This document shows, in pieces, positions 49,691-58,709 of a stretch of 64,000 nt of DNA. Position numbers and translations under genes: made by a program. Location: the NCBI RefSeq assembly GCF_000495855.1, contig NZ_AWGF01000012.1, forward strand, positions 124,001 through 188,000, written 5' to 3'. Positions within the stretch are counted from its first letter, which is position 1, and every line of letters starts with the position of its first letter. This DNA comes from Asticcacaulis sp. YBE204. GTDB taxonomy: Bacteria; Pseudomonadota; Alphaproteobacteria; Caulobacterales; Caulobacteraceae. Below the pieces are notes generated by a model. It was not told the DNA's origin and ran no database searches. It was given only the letters and a program-made list of their open reading frames with translations.

Positions 49691-50074
49691 TTAGCCGCTG
49701 TTTCTGCGAAGAAACGCGACAAATTTGTCCTCTGTCCATTCGCTGGCGGCCAGACGCAATACGGCGTCGGCGGCGTCTTCCTCGCTGGCCGTGAAACTCA
49801 AGCCATTGAGTTCGAGAAACAGCACCCCCAGAATGAAGCCGGTGCGCTTATTGCCATCGATGAAAGGGTGGTTCTGAACGATCCCGGCGGTATATGCGGC
49901 GGCTAGTCGCACGACGTCCGCATCATCCCCATAGGCCGCCAATTGTTGCGGTCGCGCCAGTGCCGACAGAAGCAAGCCTTCGTCCCTGACCCCGCCCGGT
50001 CCACCGTGCAGGACCAGCGACCGGTTATGAATGGCCAGCGCTTCGCGCTTATCCAGCCAGATATAACGGCTCAC
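49691..50074 (-). CDS. Doc family toxin (Fic fold)
   Basis: Death-on-curing-type toxin of 127 aa. The Fic motif HPFIDGNKRTG begins at His69. The Lys in place of the second Gly of Fic AMP-transferases is typical of Doc kinases, which phosphorylate EF-Tu; the activity is inferred. Its start overlaps the antitoxin stop by 4 nt. Confidence 0.92.
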   Translation of the reverse strand: MSRYIWLDKREALAIHNRSLVLHGGPGGVRDEGLLLSALARPQQLAAYGDDADVVRLAAAYTAGIVQNHPFIDGNKRTGFILGVLFLELNGLSFTASEEDAADAVLRLAASEWTEDKFVAFLRRNSG

Positions 50075-50298
50075 TTGGCCAGAACACTGAGGGTGTTTCG
50101 GTAACGCCGCATGATGTCGTCGGCCTTGTCCATCTTTGCAGCAAAGTTCGGGTCGTAGGGGGTCAGGCTATAGCCCCCATCGGGGGTTTCGGTTAGATAA
50201 AGCATATCGCCCTTGGCGACGTTCAGGCGCGCCAACACATCCTTGGGGATCACCACGCCCGTCGAAGTGCCGACGGCGGTCAATTTAAGCGCGTTCAT
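50071..50298 (-). CDS. AbrB/MazE-type antitoxin
   Basis: Protein of 75 aa with a swapped-hairpin AbrB DNA-binding domain (VGTSTGVVIPKDVLARLNVAKGD) and a charged C-terminal tail (KMDKADDIMRRYRNTL) likely to clamp Doc. This replaces the Phd fold usually paired with Doc. It is upstream of the toxin gene and probably represses the promoter at 50326-50354. Confidence 0.9.
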   Translation of the reverse strand: MNALKLTAVGTSTGVVIPKDVLARLNVAKGDMLYLTETPDGGYSLTPYDPNFAAKMDKADDIMRRYRNTLSVLAK

Positions 50299-50325
50299 GA
50301 TGGGCTCCGATATATAGGTATAAAT

Positions 50326-50354
50326 ATAATAATATCGAAACGCCTAAACGTCAA
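50326..50354 (-). promoter_or_regulatory. promoter of the toxin-antitoxin operon
   Basis: Reverse-strand TTGACG (50354-50349), 17-nt spacer, TATTAT (50331-50326). The -35 box abuts the stop codon of the upstream gene. The AT-rich TATATAGGTATAAATATA just downstream is the likely antitoxin operator. Confidence 0.65.
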
Positions 50355-52199
50355 TCACACCCGATCCCACGGATGAGTCAGGGACGGTGCATTGACGTGG
50401 CGTTTATGCGCAAAGCGGATCGTCGTGCCGCAACCGGGGGCCAGATCAAGCGTCACCTGATTGGCATTGAGCGTCGACGTCTTGCCGTCGATAGCCATGC
50501 TCGTGAACTGATGCTCGCCATACCCCCCGGCTTGTATCGTCACCGTCCGCGCGCGAAATGGATGCGTATTGACCAGAGTCACGGTCGTCGCCGTATCGCT
50601 CAGGTCGCTGACCAGCGCCGCGACATCTTCGGGGATACCGGCGCGCTTTTTCACCGGGTCGAAATAGCGCAAACGGGCATAGAGCAACGCGCCGCCCTGA
50701 GGGGCCGAGGTCTTCGACCAGGTCGGCCGCGCGATATGGATCGCCCCGCACATCAGATGCAGCAGGGGCGTTACCTCCGCCGGATTGAACTTCAAAAGTG
50801 CGTCGGCAAGGCGGGTCTCCTTGGTCGTCGTATCCTTCGCCAGATCGCCCATCTTCTTGCGCACGCTATCGAGCGCGCCGCGCACGGCGGTGACGGGATA
50901 GGTGGAGTTCTTGCCGGTCAGGTAGTCGATCCACGGGTGATTTGTGTCGGCGCGGTCGAAGTCGTCTGCCCGCATCGACATGTACCAGATATCGAGCCCG
51001 TTAGTCCGGTAGGTGCCGGGCCGGTAGCTATACCAGCCGTCTTTACCGTACATGGTCGGCACGTTGCTTACGCCGTCGATCGATTTCGCCTGCACATTGA
51101 TCGCGGCGTTCTGATCGCGCCAGACCTGCAAATACTTGTCGTCGCCGGTCAGCAGATAGGCGTTCAGAAAGGCAACGATAGCGCGCGGCACACGGTTGCG
51201 GTCCTCGCGCTTGCCGCTGACCGGATCGATCGGCGAAAAGCCCCAGCCATAGACATTGCCCCACCATTCCTTTTTAGGTCCGCCAATGCGGCCTTTCAGA
51301 TCGACGAAACTCGGCAGGATATTGCCATTGCGTTTGGCGCGGTCGATCCACGCATCGAGATAGGTGGTGATCCAGTCGCGATATTTACGCTCGCCCGAGA
51401 TCATATAGGCGTTCATGACAAGGCTGGTCGATTGCAGGTTCAGGGGGCTGTCGCCGACCACATCGGTATAGTCGACATAGTGGTCCAGCGTTTCCTGATA
51501 GGTCGATTCGCCGTGCTCCATGAAAAAGCCGGTCGGGTCGAACGGATCGCCGGCCCAATCGAGCGCCGTAGCCTTGCGCAATTGCGGTCCTTTGGAGCCG
51601 TTGATCATCGAGCGGATAATCTTGTGCCGAGGATCGTAGTTCTTCGCTTCCTTGTCCTCACCCGTATAGAAGCCGGAAAAGCGTCGGGCGCGGGCCTGAA
51701 AGGCGGGATCGTTCGGTGCCGATAGCCCCATCAGATTGAACACTGACAGACCTTCGGACAGGTGCTGCCAGTCGTTCATCACCGGAAATTCGCGGTAATA
51801 CATGCCCTCGCGGGCAATCGGTGTCTCGACGGTTCTGGCTTCGGTATATTGCTTGAGGTGCCCCTCATAGGCCCTGGTGTAAAGCTCACGCACCCGATCC
51901 GAACCGCCCAGTGCGTGCAGCAGCGGCCACTCGTTGCAGTTCTCTATCGCGTCATCCGGGCCATCATTGGCCCCCCAGCGCTCGAAGCACTGAAAATAGC
52001 CGCGGTCGTCGAAATACCGGTTGTAGAAGACCTCGACGGCTTCGCTCTGGATACGCAGGGCTTCGCGTTGCAACAGCGCCCATTCCGGCGGCGCCATAGG
52101 CGTGCCGATCGCCGCATCGGCGGCTTTCGCCACGACGGGGAGGGCGGCTAAGGTGGCGACGGCGCAGGCGCTTTTGAGCAGGTTTCGGCGGTTTATCAT
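50355..52199 (-). CDS. Tat-exported protein of unknown function, in the hexarate locus
   Basis: Protein of 614 aa with a twin-arginine signal (MINRRNLLKSACAVATLAAL, cleavage near AKA-A). Helix-rich body with repeated Trp/Tyr/Asp motifs (NEWPLLHALGGSD, SEGLSVFNLMGLSAP, GNVYGWGFSPIDP, KDGWYSYRPGTY), suggesting an (alpha/alpha)-toroid like that of many glycoside hydrolases and polysaccharide lyases. The last 110 residues form a beta-sandwich (TTVTLVNTHPFRARTVTIQA). Family not recognised. It lies 7 nt downstream of gudP and is surely co-transcribed, so it probably supplies or modifies the acid sugar that GudP imports. Confidence 0.72.
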   Translation of the reverse strand: MINRRNLLKSACAVATLAALPVVAKAADAAIGTPMAPPEWALLQREALRIQSEAVEVFYNRYFDDRGYFQCFERWGANDGPDDAIENCNEWPLLHALGGSDRVRELYTRAYEGHLKQYTEARTVETPIAREGMYYREFPVMNDWQHLSEGLSVFNLMGLSAPNDPAFQARARRFSGFYTGEDKEAKNYDPRHKIIRSMINGSKGPQLRKATALDWAGDPFDPTGFFMEHGESTYQETLDHYVDYTDVVGDSPLNLQSTSLVMNAYMISGERKYRDWITTYLDAWIDRAKRNGNILPSFVDLKGRIGGPKKEWWGNVYGWGFSPIDPVSGKREDRNRVPRAIVAFLNAYLLTGDDKYLQVWRDQNAAINVQAKSIDGVSNVPTMYGKDGWYSYRPGTYRTNGLDIWYMSMRADDFDRADTNHPWIDYLTGKNSTYPVTAVRGALDSVRKKMGDLAKDTTTKETRLADALLKFNPAEVTPLLHLMCGAIHIARPTWSKTSAPQGGALLYARLRYFDPVKKRAGIPEDVAALVSDLSDTATTVTLVNTHPFRARTVTIQAGGYGEHQFTSMAIDGKTSTLNANQVTLDLAPGCGTTIRFAHKRHVNAPSLTHPWDRV

Positions 52200-52206
52200 C
52201 CGGACC

Positions 52207-53553
52207 TCAATCGATCTTCAGGCGTTCGATTTTACCGGTAATCAGACCGAAGGCCAGCATGGTAATGATGCAGTGAATACCGACATAGAGCAGCGCGCCG
52301 TCGAAGGACCCGGTCACCGCCACGATATAGCCGATGACGATGGGGGTAACGATGCCCGCCGTATTGCCGAACATGTTGAACACCCCGCCCGCCAAACCGA
52401 TATATTCGCGCGGGGCGACGTCCGATACCACGGCCCAGCCCAGAGACGCCACGCCCTTGCCGAAGAAGGCGACGGCCATCAGCACGATCACCAGCCATTC
52501 CTGTTCGACATAGGCGCAGGCAATGATCGACAGGGCCAGAGTCATGCCGACAAAGATCGGGATCTTGCGCGAGCGGCTGACATTGCCCGACTTTTTCAGC
52601 AGATAGTCCGACAGGAAGCCGCCGACCAGCCCGCCGATAAACCCGCAGAGCGCCGGGGCGGCGGCGGCAAAACCCGCCTGCATGATGTTCAGCCCGCGTT
52701 CCTTGACCAGATAGATCGGGAACCAGGTCACGAAGAAATAGGTCAGGACGTTGATGCAATATTGCGCGATATAGATGCCGATCAGCATGCGATTGGTGAG
52801 CAGGAATTTCAGGCGTTTGAGGCTGAAACCGCCGCCGCTGCCCTTGGGTTTGGCTTCCATGCTGACCGCGCCGCCGTCCTTCATGACCGCCAGTTCTGCG
52901 GCATTGACCATCGGGTGCTTTTCGGGGCTCTGGATGAATTTCGCGAAGACGAAGGCGGCGACGACGCCCAGCGCGCCCATGACGTAGAACACCGTCCGCC
53001 AGCCGAAATCATGGACCAGCCACGACATCAGGGGCGCAAAGGCGACCAGCGCGAAATACTGCGCCGAATTGAAGATGGCCGAGGCCGTGCCGCGCTCCGC
53101 CGCCGGGAACCACGCCGCGACGATGCGCGCATTGCCCGGGAAGGACGGCGCTTCGGCCAGACCGACCAGAAACCGCAGGACGAACAGCGAGCCGACAATC
53201 GACAGGCCGCCGACAAAGCCGACGAACCCCTGCATGGCGGTAAAGATCGACCACAGGGCGATGGCACCGACATAGACGCGTTTGACGCCGAAGCGGTCGA
53301 GCAGGGCGCCGCCGGGGATCTGCGCCGCCACATAGGCCCAGCCGAAGGCCGAGAGAATAAAGCCCATCTGCACCGGGCTCAGCCCCAGCGCTTCCGACGC
53401 CGCCGACCCCGCGATGGAGAAGGTCGAACGGTCGGCGTAATTGATGGTCGTGATAATGAAAAGGAACGCGATCAGCCAGTAACGGGCGTGAGTCGGCTTG
53501 GACGTTGGCTCGGTTGGGGCGGCGGCAGCCGCTTCCGTAAGGTTCTGGGACAT
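52207..53553 (-). CDS. gudP: hexarate/hexuronate MFS symporter, GudP-like
   Basis: Inner-membrane ACS-family MFS transporter of 448 aa, twelve helices. Very similar to what I recall of E. coli GudP: ITTINYADRSTFSIAGS, FGWAYVAAQIPGGALLDRFG, VGLAEAPSFPGNARIVAAWF and GTASAIFNSAQYFALVAFAP. It should import D-glucarate or galactarate. It is divergent from kdgD, which acts on the derived keto-acid, and 7 nt from the unknown Tat protein. Other sugar acids remain possible. Confidence 0.85.
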   Translation of the reverse strand: MSQNLTEAAAAAPTEPTSKPTHARYWLIAFLFIITTINYADRSTFSIAGSAASEALGLSPVQMGFILSAFGWAYVAAQIPGGALLDRFGVKRVYVGAIALWSIFTAMQGFVGFVGGLSIVGSLFVLRFLVGLAEAPSFPGNARIVAAWFPAAERGTASAIFNSAQYFALVAFAPLMSWLVHDFGWRTVFYVMGALGVVAAFVFAKFIQSPEKHPMVNAAELAVMKDGGAVSMEAKPKGSGGGFSLKRLKFLLTNRMLIGIYIAQYCINVLTYFFVTWFPIYLVKERGLNIMQAGFAAAAPALCGFIGGLVGGFLSDYLLKKSGNVSRSRKIPIFVGMTLALSIIACAYVEQEWLVIVLMAVAFFGKGVASLGWAVVSDVAPREYIGLAGGVFNMFGNTAGIVTPIVIGYIVAVTGSFDGALLYVGIHCIITMLAFGLITGKIERLKID

Positions 53554-53821
53554 GGTTCGCTCTCTGTATTCATGCGGCCCGTGTATCGGAGGCGGTAACG
53601 CCGTTCGACCCGGACCTGTTTATGAGGCACAGTTACGCATAGTTTTTTGAGCTTGGGGAGGGTCAGAATGTCGTCTTCATTGCGTTCCACGCATCGATCA
53701 ATGCCGCCTTTGGCTTGGACGACGGGAAGGCTTGCCGATAGCGTTGAATGAACGGATAGTGACGCAAGCAAAACGGTGCGCTCATCCCAATACTCAAGAA
53801 AATTTCACGCGGAGGTGCGTA

Positions 53822-54760
53822 ATGGCCGGTATCAGCCCGAAGGAAATGGCGCAAACGATTGGAACGGGGCTCCTGTCCTTCCCGGTGACCCATTTCGACG
53901 CCAATAATCAGTTCGACGAAGGCCCCTATCGCGAGCACTGCGCCTGGATGCTGGAAAAGCCGCTGGCCGGTCTGTTCGCCGCCGGCGGCACGGGCGAGTT
54001 CTTCTCGCTCAGCCTGACCGAGGTGCGCGACGTGGTCGCCGCCGCCGTGAAAGAAGCCAAGGGCAAGGTCCCGGTCGTCGCCGGGTGCGGTTACGGTACG
54101 CAGATCGCCGTCGAGCTGGCGCAGTCCGCCGAACAGAGCGGCGCCGACGGCATCCTGCTCCTGCCGCCCTATCTGATCAGCGGCAAGCAAGACGGTTTCG
54201 AGGCCCATATCGACGCGGTCTGTAAGGCTACGAAGCTTGGCGTCATCGTCTATAACCGCGACAACGGCATCATCGAGGACGAGGCCCTGGCCCGTCTGTG
54301 CGACCGCAATCCGAACCTGGTCGGCTATAAGGACGGCGTCGGGGATATCGAACTGATGACGCGCATCTATACCCGCATGGGCGACCGCCTGACCTATATC
54401 GGCGGCCTGCCGACGGCGGAAACCTTTGCCGCACCCTATCTCAAGCTCGGCGTCACCACCTATTCGTCGGCGATCTTCAACTTCCTGCCGGACTGGGCGC
54501 TGAGCTTCTATGCCGCCGTGCGCGCCGAAGATCAGGCCGCCGTGCTGGCCGGTCTGCGCGACTTCGTCATGCCGTACATCGCCTTGCGCAACAAGGGCAA
54601 GGGCTATGCGGTCTCCATCGTCAAGGCGGGGATGAACGCCATCGGTCGCCCCGCCGGTCCGGTCCGCACGCCGCTCAGCGATTTGTCGGAGGCCGAACTG
54701 GCCGAACTGACGGCGCTGATTGCCAAGGTCCAGCCCTCGGCCCTGAAAAAGGCCGCCTGA
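53822..54760 (+). CDS. kdgD: 5-dehydro-4-deoxyglucarate dehydratase KdgD
   Basis: DHDPS/NAL-family aldolase-fold enzyme of 312 aa that decarboxylates and dehydrates 5-keto-4-deoxyglucarate to alpha-ketoglutarate semialdehyde. [42 protein letters not shown] and [18 protein letters not shown] are typical; Lys170 forms the Schiff base and Tyr144 (VYNRD) aids catalysis. ATG 53822 is chosen because GGAGGTG is 5 nt upstream; the open frame starts earlier at 53732. The glucarate/galactarate dehydratase that would make its substrate is not in the window. Confidence 0.9.
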   Translation: MAGISPKEMAQTIGTGLLSFPVTHFDANNQFDEGPYREHCAWMLEKPLAGLFAAGGTGEFFSLSLTEVRDVVAAAVKEAKGKVPVVAGCGYGTQIAVELAQSAEQSGADGILLLPPYLISGKQDGFEAHIDAVCKATKLGVIVYNRDNGIIEDEALARLCDRNPNLVGYKDGVGDIELMTRIYTRMGDRLTYIGGLPTAETFAAPYLKLGVTTYSSAIFNFLPDWALSFYAAVRAEDQAAVLAGLRDFVMPYIALRNKGKGYAVSIVKAGMNAIGRPAGPVRTPLSDLSEAELAELTALIAKVQPSALKKAA

Positions 54761-54762
54761 CC

Positions 54763-56361
54763 ATGAGGATACCGCGCCGCCAGTTCATCGGGGGCGCGGT
54801 CGCCCTCGGTCTTGTCGCTTCCGGCCCGGACGCCGGGGCGGCAAGTCCATTACCCGTTGCCACGACCGCTTACGGTAAGGTGCGCGGGCGCACCGAACGC
54901 GGGGTGCATGTCTTCAAAGGGGTGCGATACGGGGCCGATACGGCCCCGAACCGATTCCGCCCGCCGCGTCTGCCGTCGTCGTGGTCTGGTATTAGGGATG
55001 CCTTAGAGTTCGGCCCGGCCTGTCCGCAACGCAGCACCGATATGCCGGTCAGCGAAGACTGTCTGTTCCTCAATGTGTGGACGCGCGGATTGAATGATGG
55101 CGGCAAACGGCCCGTTCTGGTCTGGCTGCACGGCGGGGCGCATGCTTCCGGTCACGGGGCGTCGCCGCTCAATGACGGCACCAATCTCGCCCTGCGCGGC
55201 GACGTGGTGGTGGTCTCGCTCAATCACCGGCTCAATGTCTTCGGCTACGGCTATTTCTCACGGCTGGGCGCGGCGGCGGGCGATTCTGATTTCGATTATT
55301 CCGGCAATGTCGGCCACCTCGATATCATTCAAGCGCTGAAATGGGTGCGCGACAATATCGCTGAATTCGGTGGCGACCCGTCGAACGTGACCCTGTTCGG
55401 GCAGTCGGGCGGCGGTGGCAAGATCGTCGGCCTGATGGCCATGCGCGCCGCCGATGGGCTGTACCGTCAGTGCCTGACCATGAGCGGTCAGCACGTCACG
55501 GCCTCGGCCCCGTTGAACGCCACGATCCGCGCCGAAGCCTATCTGAAGACGCTCGGCCTGACGCCCGCGCAGGTCGGCGACCTCAAAACCCTGCCGGTCG
55601 ATAAGCTCGTCGCGGCGCTAGGGACGCAGGACCCGCTGGTGGCGCGCGACAAGATCCTGTTCGCCGCGACGCTCGATTACAAGACCCTGTTCCGTCATCC
55701 CTTCTATCCCGACGCGCCGAATGAGACGGCACAGGTGCCGCTGATCATCGGTAACACGCACGATGAGACGGCGGCTTTCATGCGCGACCTGATGATCGCC
55801 AACGACACAACGTGGGAGACCTTGCCGCAACGGCTGGCGAAGGAAATGCTGGTCGATATGTCGCCGGAATACGTCATCGCCCAGTACCGGCAATGGTATC
55901 CGCAGATGACGCCGACCGACGTCCTGCGCGCGGCAGCGACCGCTGGCCGAAGCTGGCGGCCGCACCTCATTCAGGCCGAGGCGAGGGGAGCGAAACAGAC
56001 GCCGACATGGATGTATCAGCTCGATTTCGGCTCGCCGGTCCACGGCGGGCGGCTGGGGGCCTATCACGGCTACGATATCGGCCTGATCTTCGACAATGTC
56101 CGCGTGCATGAGGCCAATTGCGGCACGACACCCGAGGAAATGGCCGCCGCGCAAACCGTCGCCGATCAGATGAGCACCATGCTAATTCACTTCGCACGCA
56201 CCGGTGAACCGCAAACACCGCAATTGCCGACATGGCCGCGTTACGAACTGACGCGCCGGTCGACCATGATCTTCGATCGGACGCCCCGCATCGAGGACGA
56301 TCCGCGCGCTCAGGAACGCAAGCTGTTCGCCACCGTACCCTATACCAAGCCCGGAACGTAA
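54763..56361 (+). CDS. Tat-exported type-B carboxylesterase
   Basis: Alpha/beta hydrolase of 532 aa of the carboxylesterase/para-nitrobenzyl esterase family. Twin-arginine signal (RRQFIGGAVALGL), then VFKGVRYG, EDCLFLNVWTR and PVLVWLHGGAHASG (oxyanion HGG). The nucleophile is Ser in FGQSGGGG, and the His is probably in YHGYDIGLIF. It starts 2 nt after the kdgD stop, so it is in its operon. It may remove methyl, feruloyl or acetyl esters from uronic-acid-containing glycans; this is inferred. Confidence 0.88.
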   Translation: MRIPRRQFIGGAVALGLVASGPDAGAASPLPVATTAYGKVRGRTERGVHVFKGVRYGADTAPNRFRPPRLPSSWSGIRDALEFGPACPQRSTDMPVSEDCLFLNVWTRGLNDGGKRPVLVWLHGGAHASGHGASPLNDGTNLALRGDVVVVSLNHRLNVFGYGYFSRLGAAAGDSDFDYSGNVGHLDIIQALKWVRDNIAEFGGDPSNVTLFGQSGGGGKIVGLMAMRAADGLYRQCLTMSGQHVTASAPLNATIRAEAYLKTLGLTPAQVGDLKTLPVDKLVAALGTQDPLVARDKILFAATLDYKTLFRHPFYPDAPNETAQVPLIIGNTHDETAAFMRDLMIANDTTWETLPQRLAKEMLVDMSPEYVIAQYRQWYPQMTPTDVLRAAATAGRSWRPHLIQAEARGAKQTPTWMYQLDFGSPVHGGRLGAYHGYDIGLIFDNVRVHEANCGTTPEEMAAAQTVADQMSTMLIHFARTGEPQTPQLPTWPRYELTRRSTMIFDRTPRIEDDPRAQERKLFATVPYTKPGT

Positions 56362-56436
56362 CGGTTGTAGAATCGAAAAGTGGGTCGCTGATTTCCCAAA
56401 CCGTCTTATAAACGGAAAATAACGGCCATGCGCATT

Positions 56437-56465
56437 TTGCCATTGAGCGCATCGGCGCTTTAGCT
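56437..56465 (+). promoter_or_regulatory. promoter of tRNA-Arg
   Basis: TTGCCA (56437-56442), 17-nt spacer, TTAGCT (56460-56465), 50 nt before the tRNA. Confidence 0.5.
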
Positions 56466-56514
56466 TAGGTTCCGCCGCAATCGCGGGCGTCGCTCAACGC
56501 CACCCGCCATATTG

Positions 56515-56591
56515 GCACCCATAGCTCAGCTGGATAGAGCGTTGCCCTCCGAAGGCAAAGGTCAGAGGTTCGAATCCTCTTGGGTGCGCCA
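56515..56591 (+). tRNA. tRNA-Arg (CCG), with encoded CCA
   Basis: A complete cloverleaf: acceptor GCACCCA/TGGGTGC, D-arm AGCTCAGCTGGATAGAGC, anticodon arm TTGCC-CTCCGAA-GGCAA with anticodon CCG (reads CGG), T-arm AGAGG-TTCGAAT-CCTCT, then GCCA. tRNA genes are common phage or island attachment sites; no integrase is seen near. Confidence 0.97.
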
Positions 56592-56606
56592 TATGCTTTT
56601 TCAGCC

Positions 56607-56999
56607 TCAGACTTCGCCCAGATAGGTCGTCAACAGCGGCCGCAGGGTGTCTGCCGAGAACGGTTTAGTGATATAGGCATCCATCCCGGCGGCAAAGCCT
56701 TTTTCGCGGTCGCCGAGCAGAGTATGGGCCGTCATGCCGATGATCGGTACCGGCGCGATGCCGCCTTCGGCCTGGGCAGCGCGGATATGGCGTGTGGCCT
56801 CAAGCCCATCCATGACGGGCATTTCGATATTCATAAGGACCAGCGCATAGGTCTGCGTCTTCAGGCGTTCGATGGCCTCGGCCCCGTTGGACACCACATC
56901 GACCGCCAGACCGAAACTGTGCAGCAGCATCCGCGCGATCTCGGCGCTGCGTTCATCATCGTCGGCCAGCAACAGATGGATATGGATGGCCCTCGACAT
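56607..56999 (-). CDS. single-domain receiver lacking the phosphoacceptor
   Basis: CheY-like protein of 130 aa. The acidic pair Asp13/Asp14 (LLLADDDE), Thr/Ser switch (GMTAHT) and Lys (YITKPF) are present. The phosphoacceptor at position 57 is Asn ([13 protein letters not shown]; canonical LMDIEMP). It therefore probably cannot be phosphorylated normally and may act as a constitutive or protein-interaction module. No cognate kinase is adjacent. Confidence 0.88.
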   Translation of the reverse strand: MSRAIHIHLLLADDDERSAEIARMLLHSFGLAVDVVSNGAEAIERLKTQTYALVLMNIEMPVMDGLEATRHIRAAQAEGGIAPVPIIGMTAHTLLGDREKGFAAGMDAYITKPFSADTLRPLLTTYLGEV

Positions 57000-57130
57000 A
57001 CCGTAAAAGTCTCGTAAAACGGCTCAATATTGAATCCTTATCCTGTCCATAGCTTCCTGAGGGCCTGTCTGTATGCGCACTCGTGCACACAGGCTCGCCG
57101 AATTGTGGAAATATTTGTCGGGAGACCCCA

Positions 57131-57880
57131 ATGAGCCTTTCCGTGGCGCCGATGACGGCGGGCAGCAACCTTCTGATGGCCCTGCAACCGGGCGACCGAA
57201 AACTGTTGCAGGGCTACTTCGAACTGATCGAGGTGACGACCGGCGATGTCCTGTTTGAAGCAGGCGACATCGTGCGTTATGCTTGGTTTCCGCTGGGCGC
57301 GACGCTGGCCTCGTTCATGGTGTTGCTCGACGACGCGCGCGGGGTGGAAACAGCGCTGATCGGGCGTGAAGGCGCCGTCGGCGGCATCGTCAGTCAGGGC
57401 TATCTGCCAGCCTTTTCGCGCGCACAGGTGCAATTTTCGGGTCAGATGCTGCGTATCGATACGGCGGACCTAGAACGCGCCAAGTCGGCCTCTATGACCC
57501 TGCGTCACTTCTTCGCCCGATATTCGGATTGCCTTCTGGCGCAGGTGTTTCAGGCGGTGGCCTGCAACGCGACCCATACGATCGAGCAGCGCACGGCGCG
57601 CTGGCTCTGTTCGGCGATCGAGCGCACAGGGGATATGGTCATTCCGCTGACACAGGATCAGCTGGCCGGGATGCTGGGGGTGGGGCGCAGCTATGTCGGC
57701 CGCGTCATGGGCGCCATGAAGCGCGCGGGTGTGCTGGAAACCGTGCGCAGCCGTATCATCGTCCATTCCCATAGCGACGTGCAACGGCTATCGTGCGGTT
57801 GTAACGCGCTGGTGCAGGCCCATTTCGATGAGGTGCTCAAGGGCGTCTATCCGGACTCCAGCGAGCACGTGGCGGAATGA
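57131..57880 (+). CDS. Crp/Fnr family transcriptional regulator
   Basis: Protein of 249 aa. Cyclic-nucleotide-binding-like beta-roll (residues about 20-130: GDVLFEAGDIVRYAWFPLGA) and a C-terminal winged helix (LTQDQLAGMLGVGRSYVGRV). No cAMP-binding Arg-Ser phosphate cassette or Fnr cysteine cluster is evident, so the signal is unknown. ATG 57131 is preferred to 57083 because GGGAG precedes it. Its stop overlaps the maiA start by 4 nt. Confidence 0.88.
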   Translation: MSLSVAPMTAGSNLLMALQPGDRKLLQGYFELIEVTTGDVLFEAGDIVRYAWFPLGATLASFMVLLDDARGVETALIGREGAVGGIVSQGYLPAFSRAQVQFSGQMLRIDTADLERAKSASMTLRHFFARYSDCLLAQVFQAVACNATHTIEQRTARWLCSAIERTGDMVIPLTQDQLAGMLGVGRSYVGRVMGAMKRAGVLETVRSRIIVHSHSDVQRLSCGCNALVQAHFDEVLKGVYPDSSEHVAE

Positions 57881-58509
57881 AACTGCACGGTTATTTCAGA
57901 TCTTCGGCGACGTGGCGGGTGCGCATCGCGCTGGCGCTCAAGGGGCTGGACTATGAGAACGTCTTCCATCATCTGCGCAAGGGCGAGCAGTCGGCACCGG
58001 AATATCTGCGACTCAATCCACAAGGTCTGATTCCGGCGCTGGAAACCGACGACGGTGACGTGCTGACGCAGTCGCTGGCGATCTGCGAATATCTCGACGA
58101 GGTCTATCCGGCGGTACCGTTATTGCCCGCCGATCCGGTGTTGCGGGCGAAGGTGAGGGCGTTCAGCTATGCGATCGCCTGTGAAATCCATCCGTTACAG
58201 AACCTGAAAATCCTCAAGCGTCTCAAAGGGCTGGGTTTTGATCAGGCCCAGACCGATCAGTGGGCGCAGACGGTCATCGAAGACGGCTTTGAGGCCTGTG
58301 AAAAGCTCATCGAAAGACAGGACGGCCCCTATGCCTTCGGGGGATCGGTGACGCTTGCCGACATTCTGCTGGTGCCGCAGATGAATAATGCGCGGCGATT
58401 CGGGGTCACCCTGCGCTGGCCGCGGTTGCAGGCCATCGAGGCTGCCTGTCTGGCGCTTCCGGCGTTTCAGAGGTCACGGCCTGAAGCCCAACCAGATTTC
58501 GAGGTTTAG
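57877..58509 (+). CDS. maiA: maleylacetoacetate isomerase (zeta-class GST)
   Basis: GST-fold enzyme of 210 aa that isomerises maleylacetoacetate to fumarylacetoacetate in tyrosine/homogentisate breakdown. The zeta-class motif is here SSATWRVRIAL (usual SSCSWRVR): the catalytic Ser is kept but the neighbouring Cys is Ala. LNPQGLIPALETDDG and QSLAICEYLDE are the GSH-site segments; the C-terminal domain is helical. It overlaps the Crp-like gene, so the regulator and enzyme are coupled. Confidence 0.85.
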   Translation: MKLHGYFRSSATWRVRIALALKGLDYENVFHHLRKGEQSAPEYLRLNPQGLIPALETDDGDVLTQSLAICEYLDEVYPAVPLLPADPVLRAKVRAFSYAIACEIHPLQNLKILKRLKGLGFDQAQTDQWAQTVIEDGFEACEKLIERQDGPYAFGGSVTLADILLVPQMNNARRFGVTLRWPRLQAIEAACLALPAFQRSRPEAQPDFEV

Positions 58510-58513
58510 GCTA

Positions 58514-58687
58514 ACTCCCTCCTCCCTACGAAGTGGGGAGCGGGGTGGCCCGTGCCGTGCCGAAAGGCAAAGCGTTGAGGCGGAGGGGCATAACGCCAAG
58601 CCGTTCAACGCGCTGAGAATTTCGGAGTCATACCCCTCCGTCAGCCCTTCGGGCTGCCACCTCCCCACTGCGTAGGGAGGAAGGAGC
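58514..58687. repeat. MITE-like element, copy B (174 bp, inverted relative to A)
   Basis: Ends ACTCCCTCCTCCCTACG and CGTAGGGAGGAAGGAGC. On the reverse strand the interior reads GACGGAGGGG, GACTCCGAAATTCTCAGC, GCGTTGAA and CCCCTCCGCCTCAACGCT, as in copy A at 27391. It fills the space between convergent maiA and the MFS gene, where it may act as a terminator. Confidence 0.8.
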
Positions 58688-58709
58688 GCGCTCAACAAAG
58701 CCATTCGAG

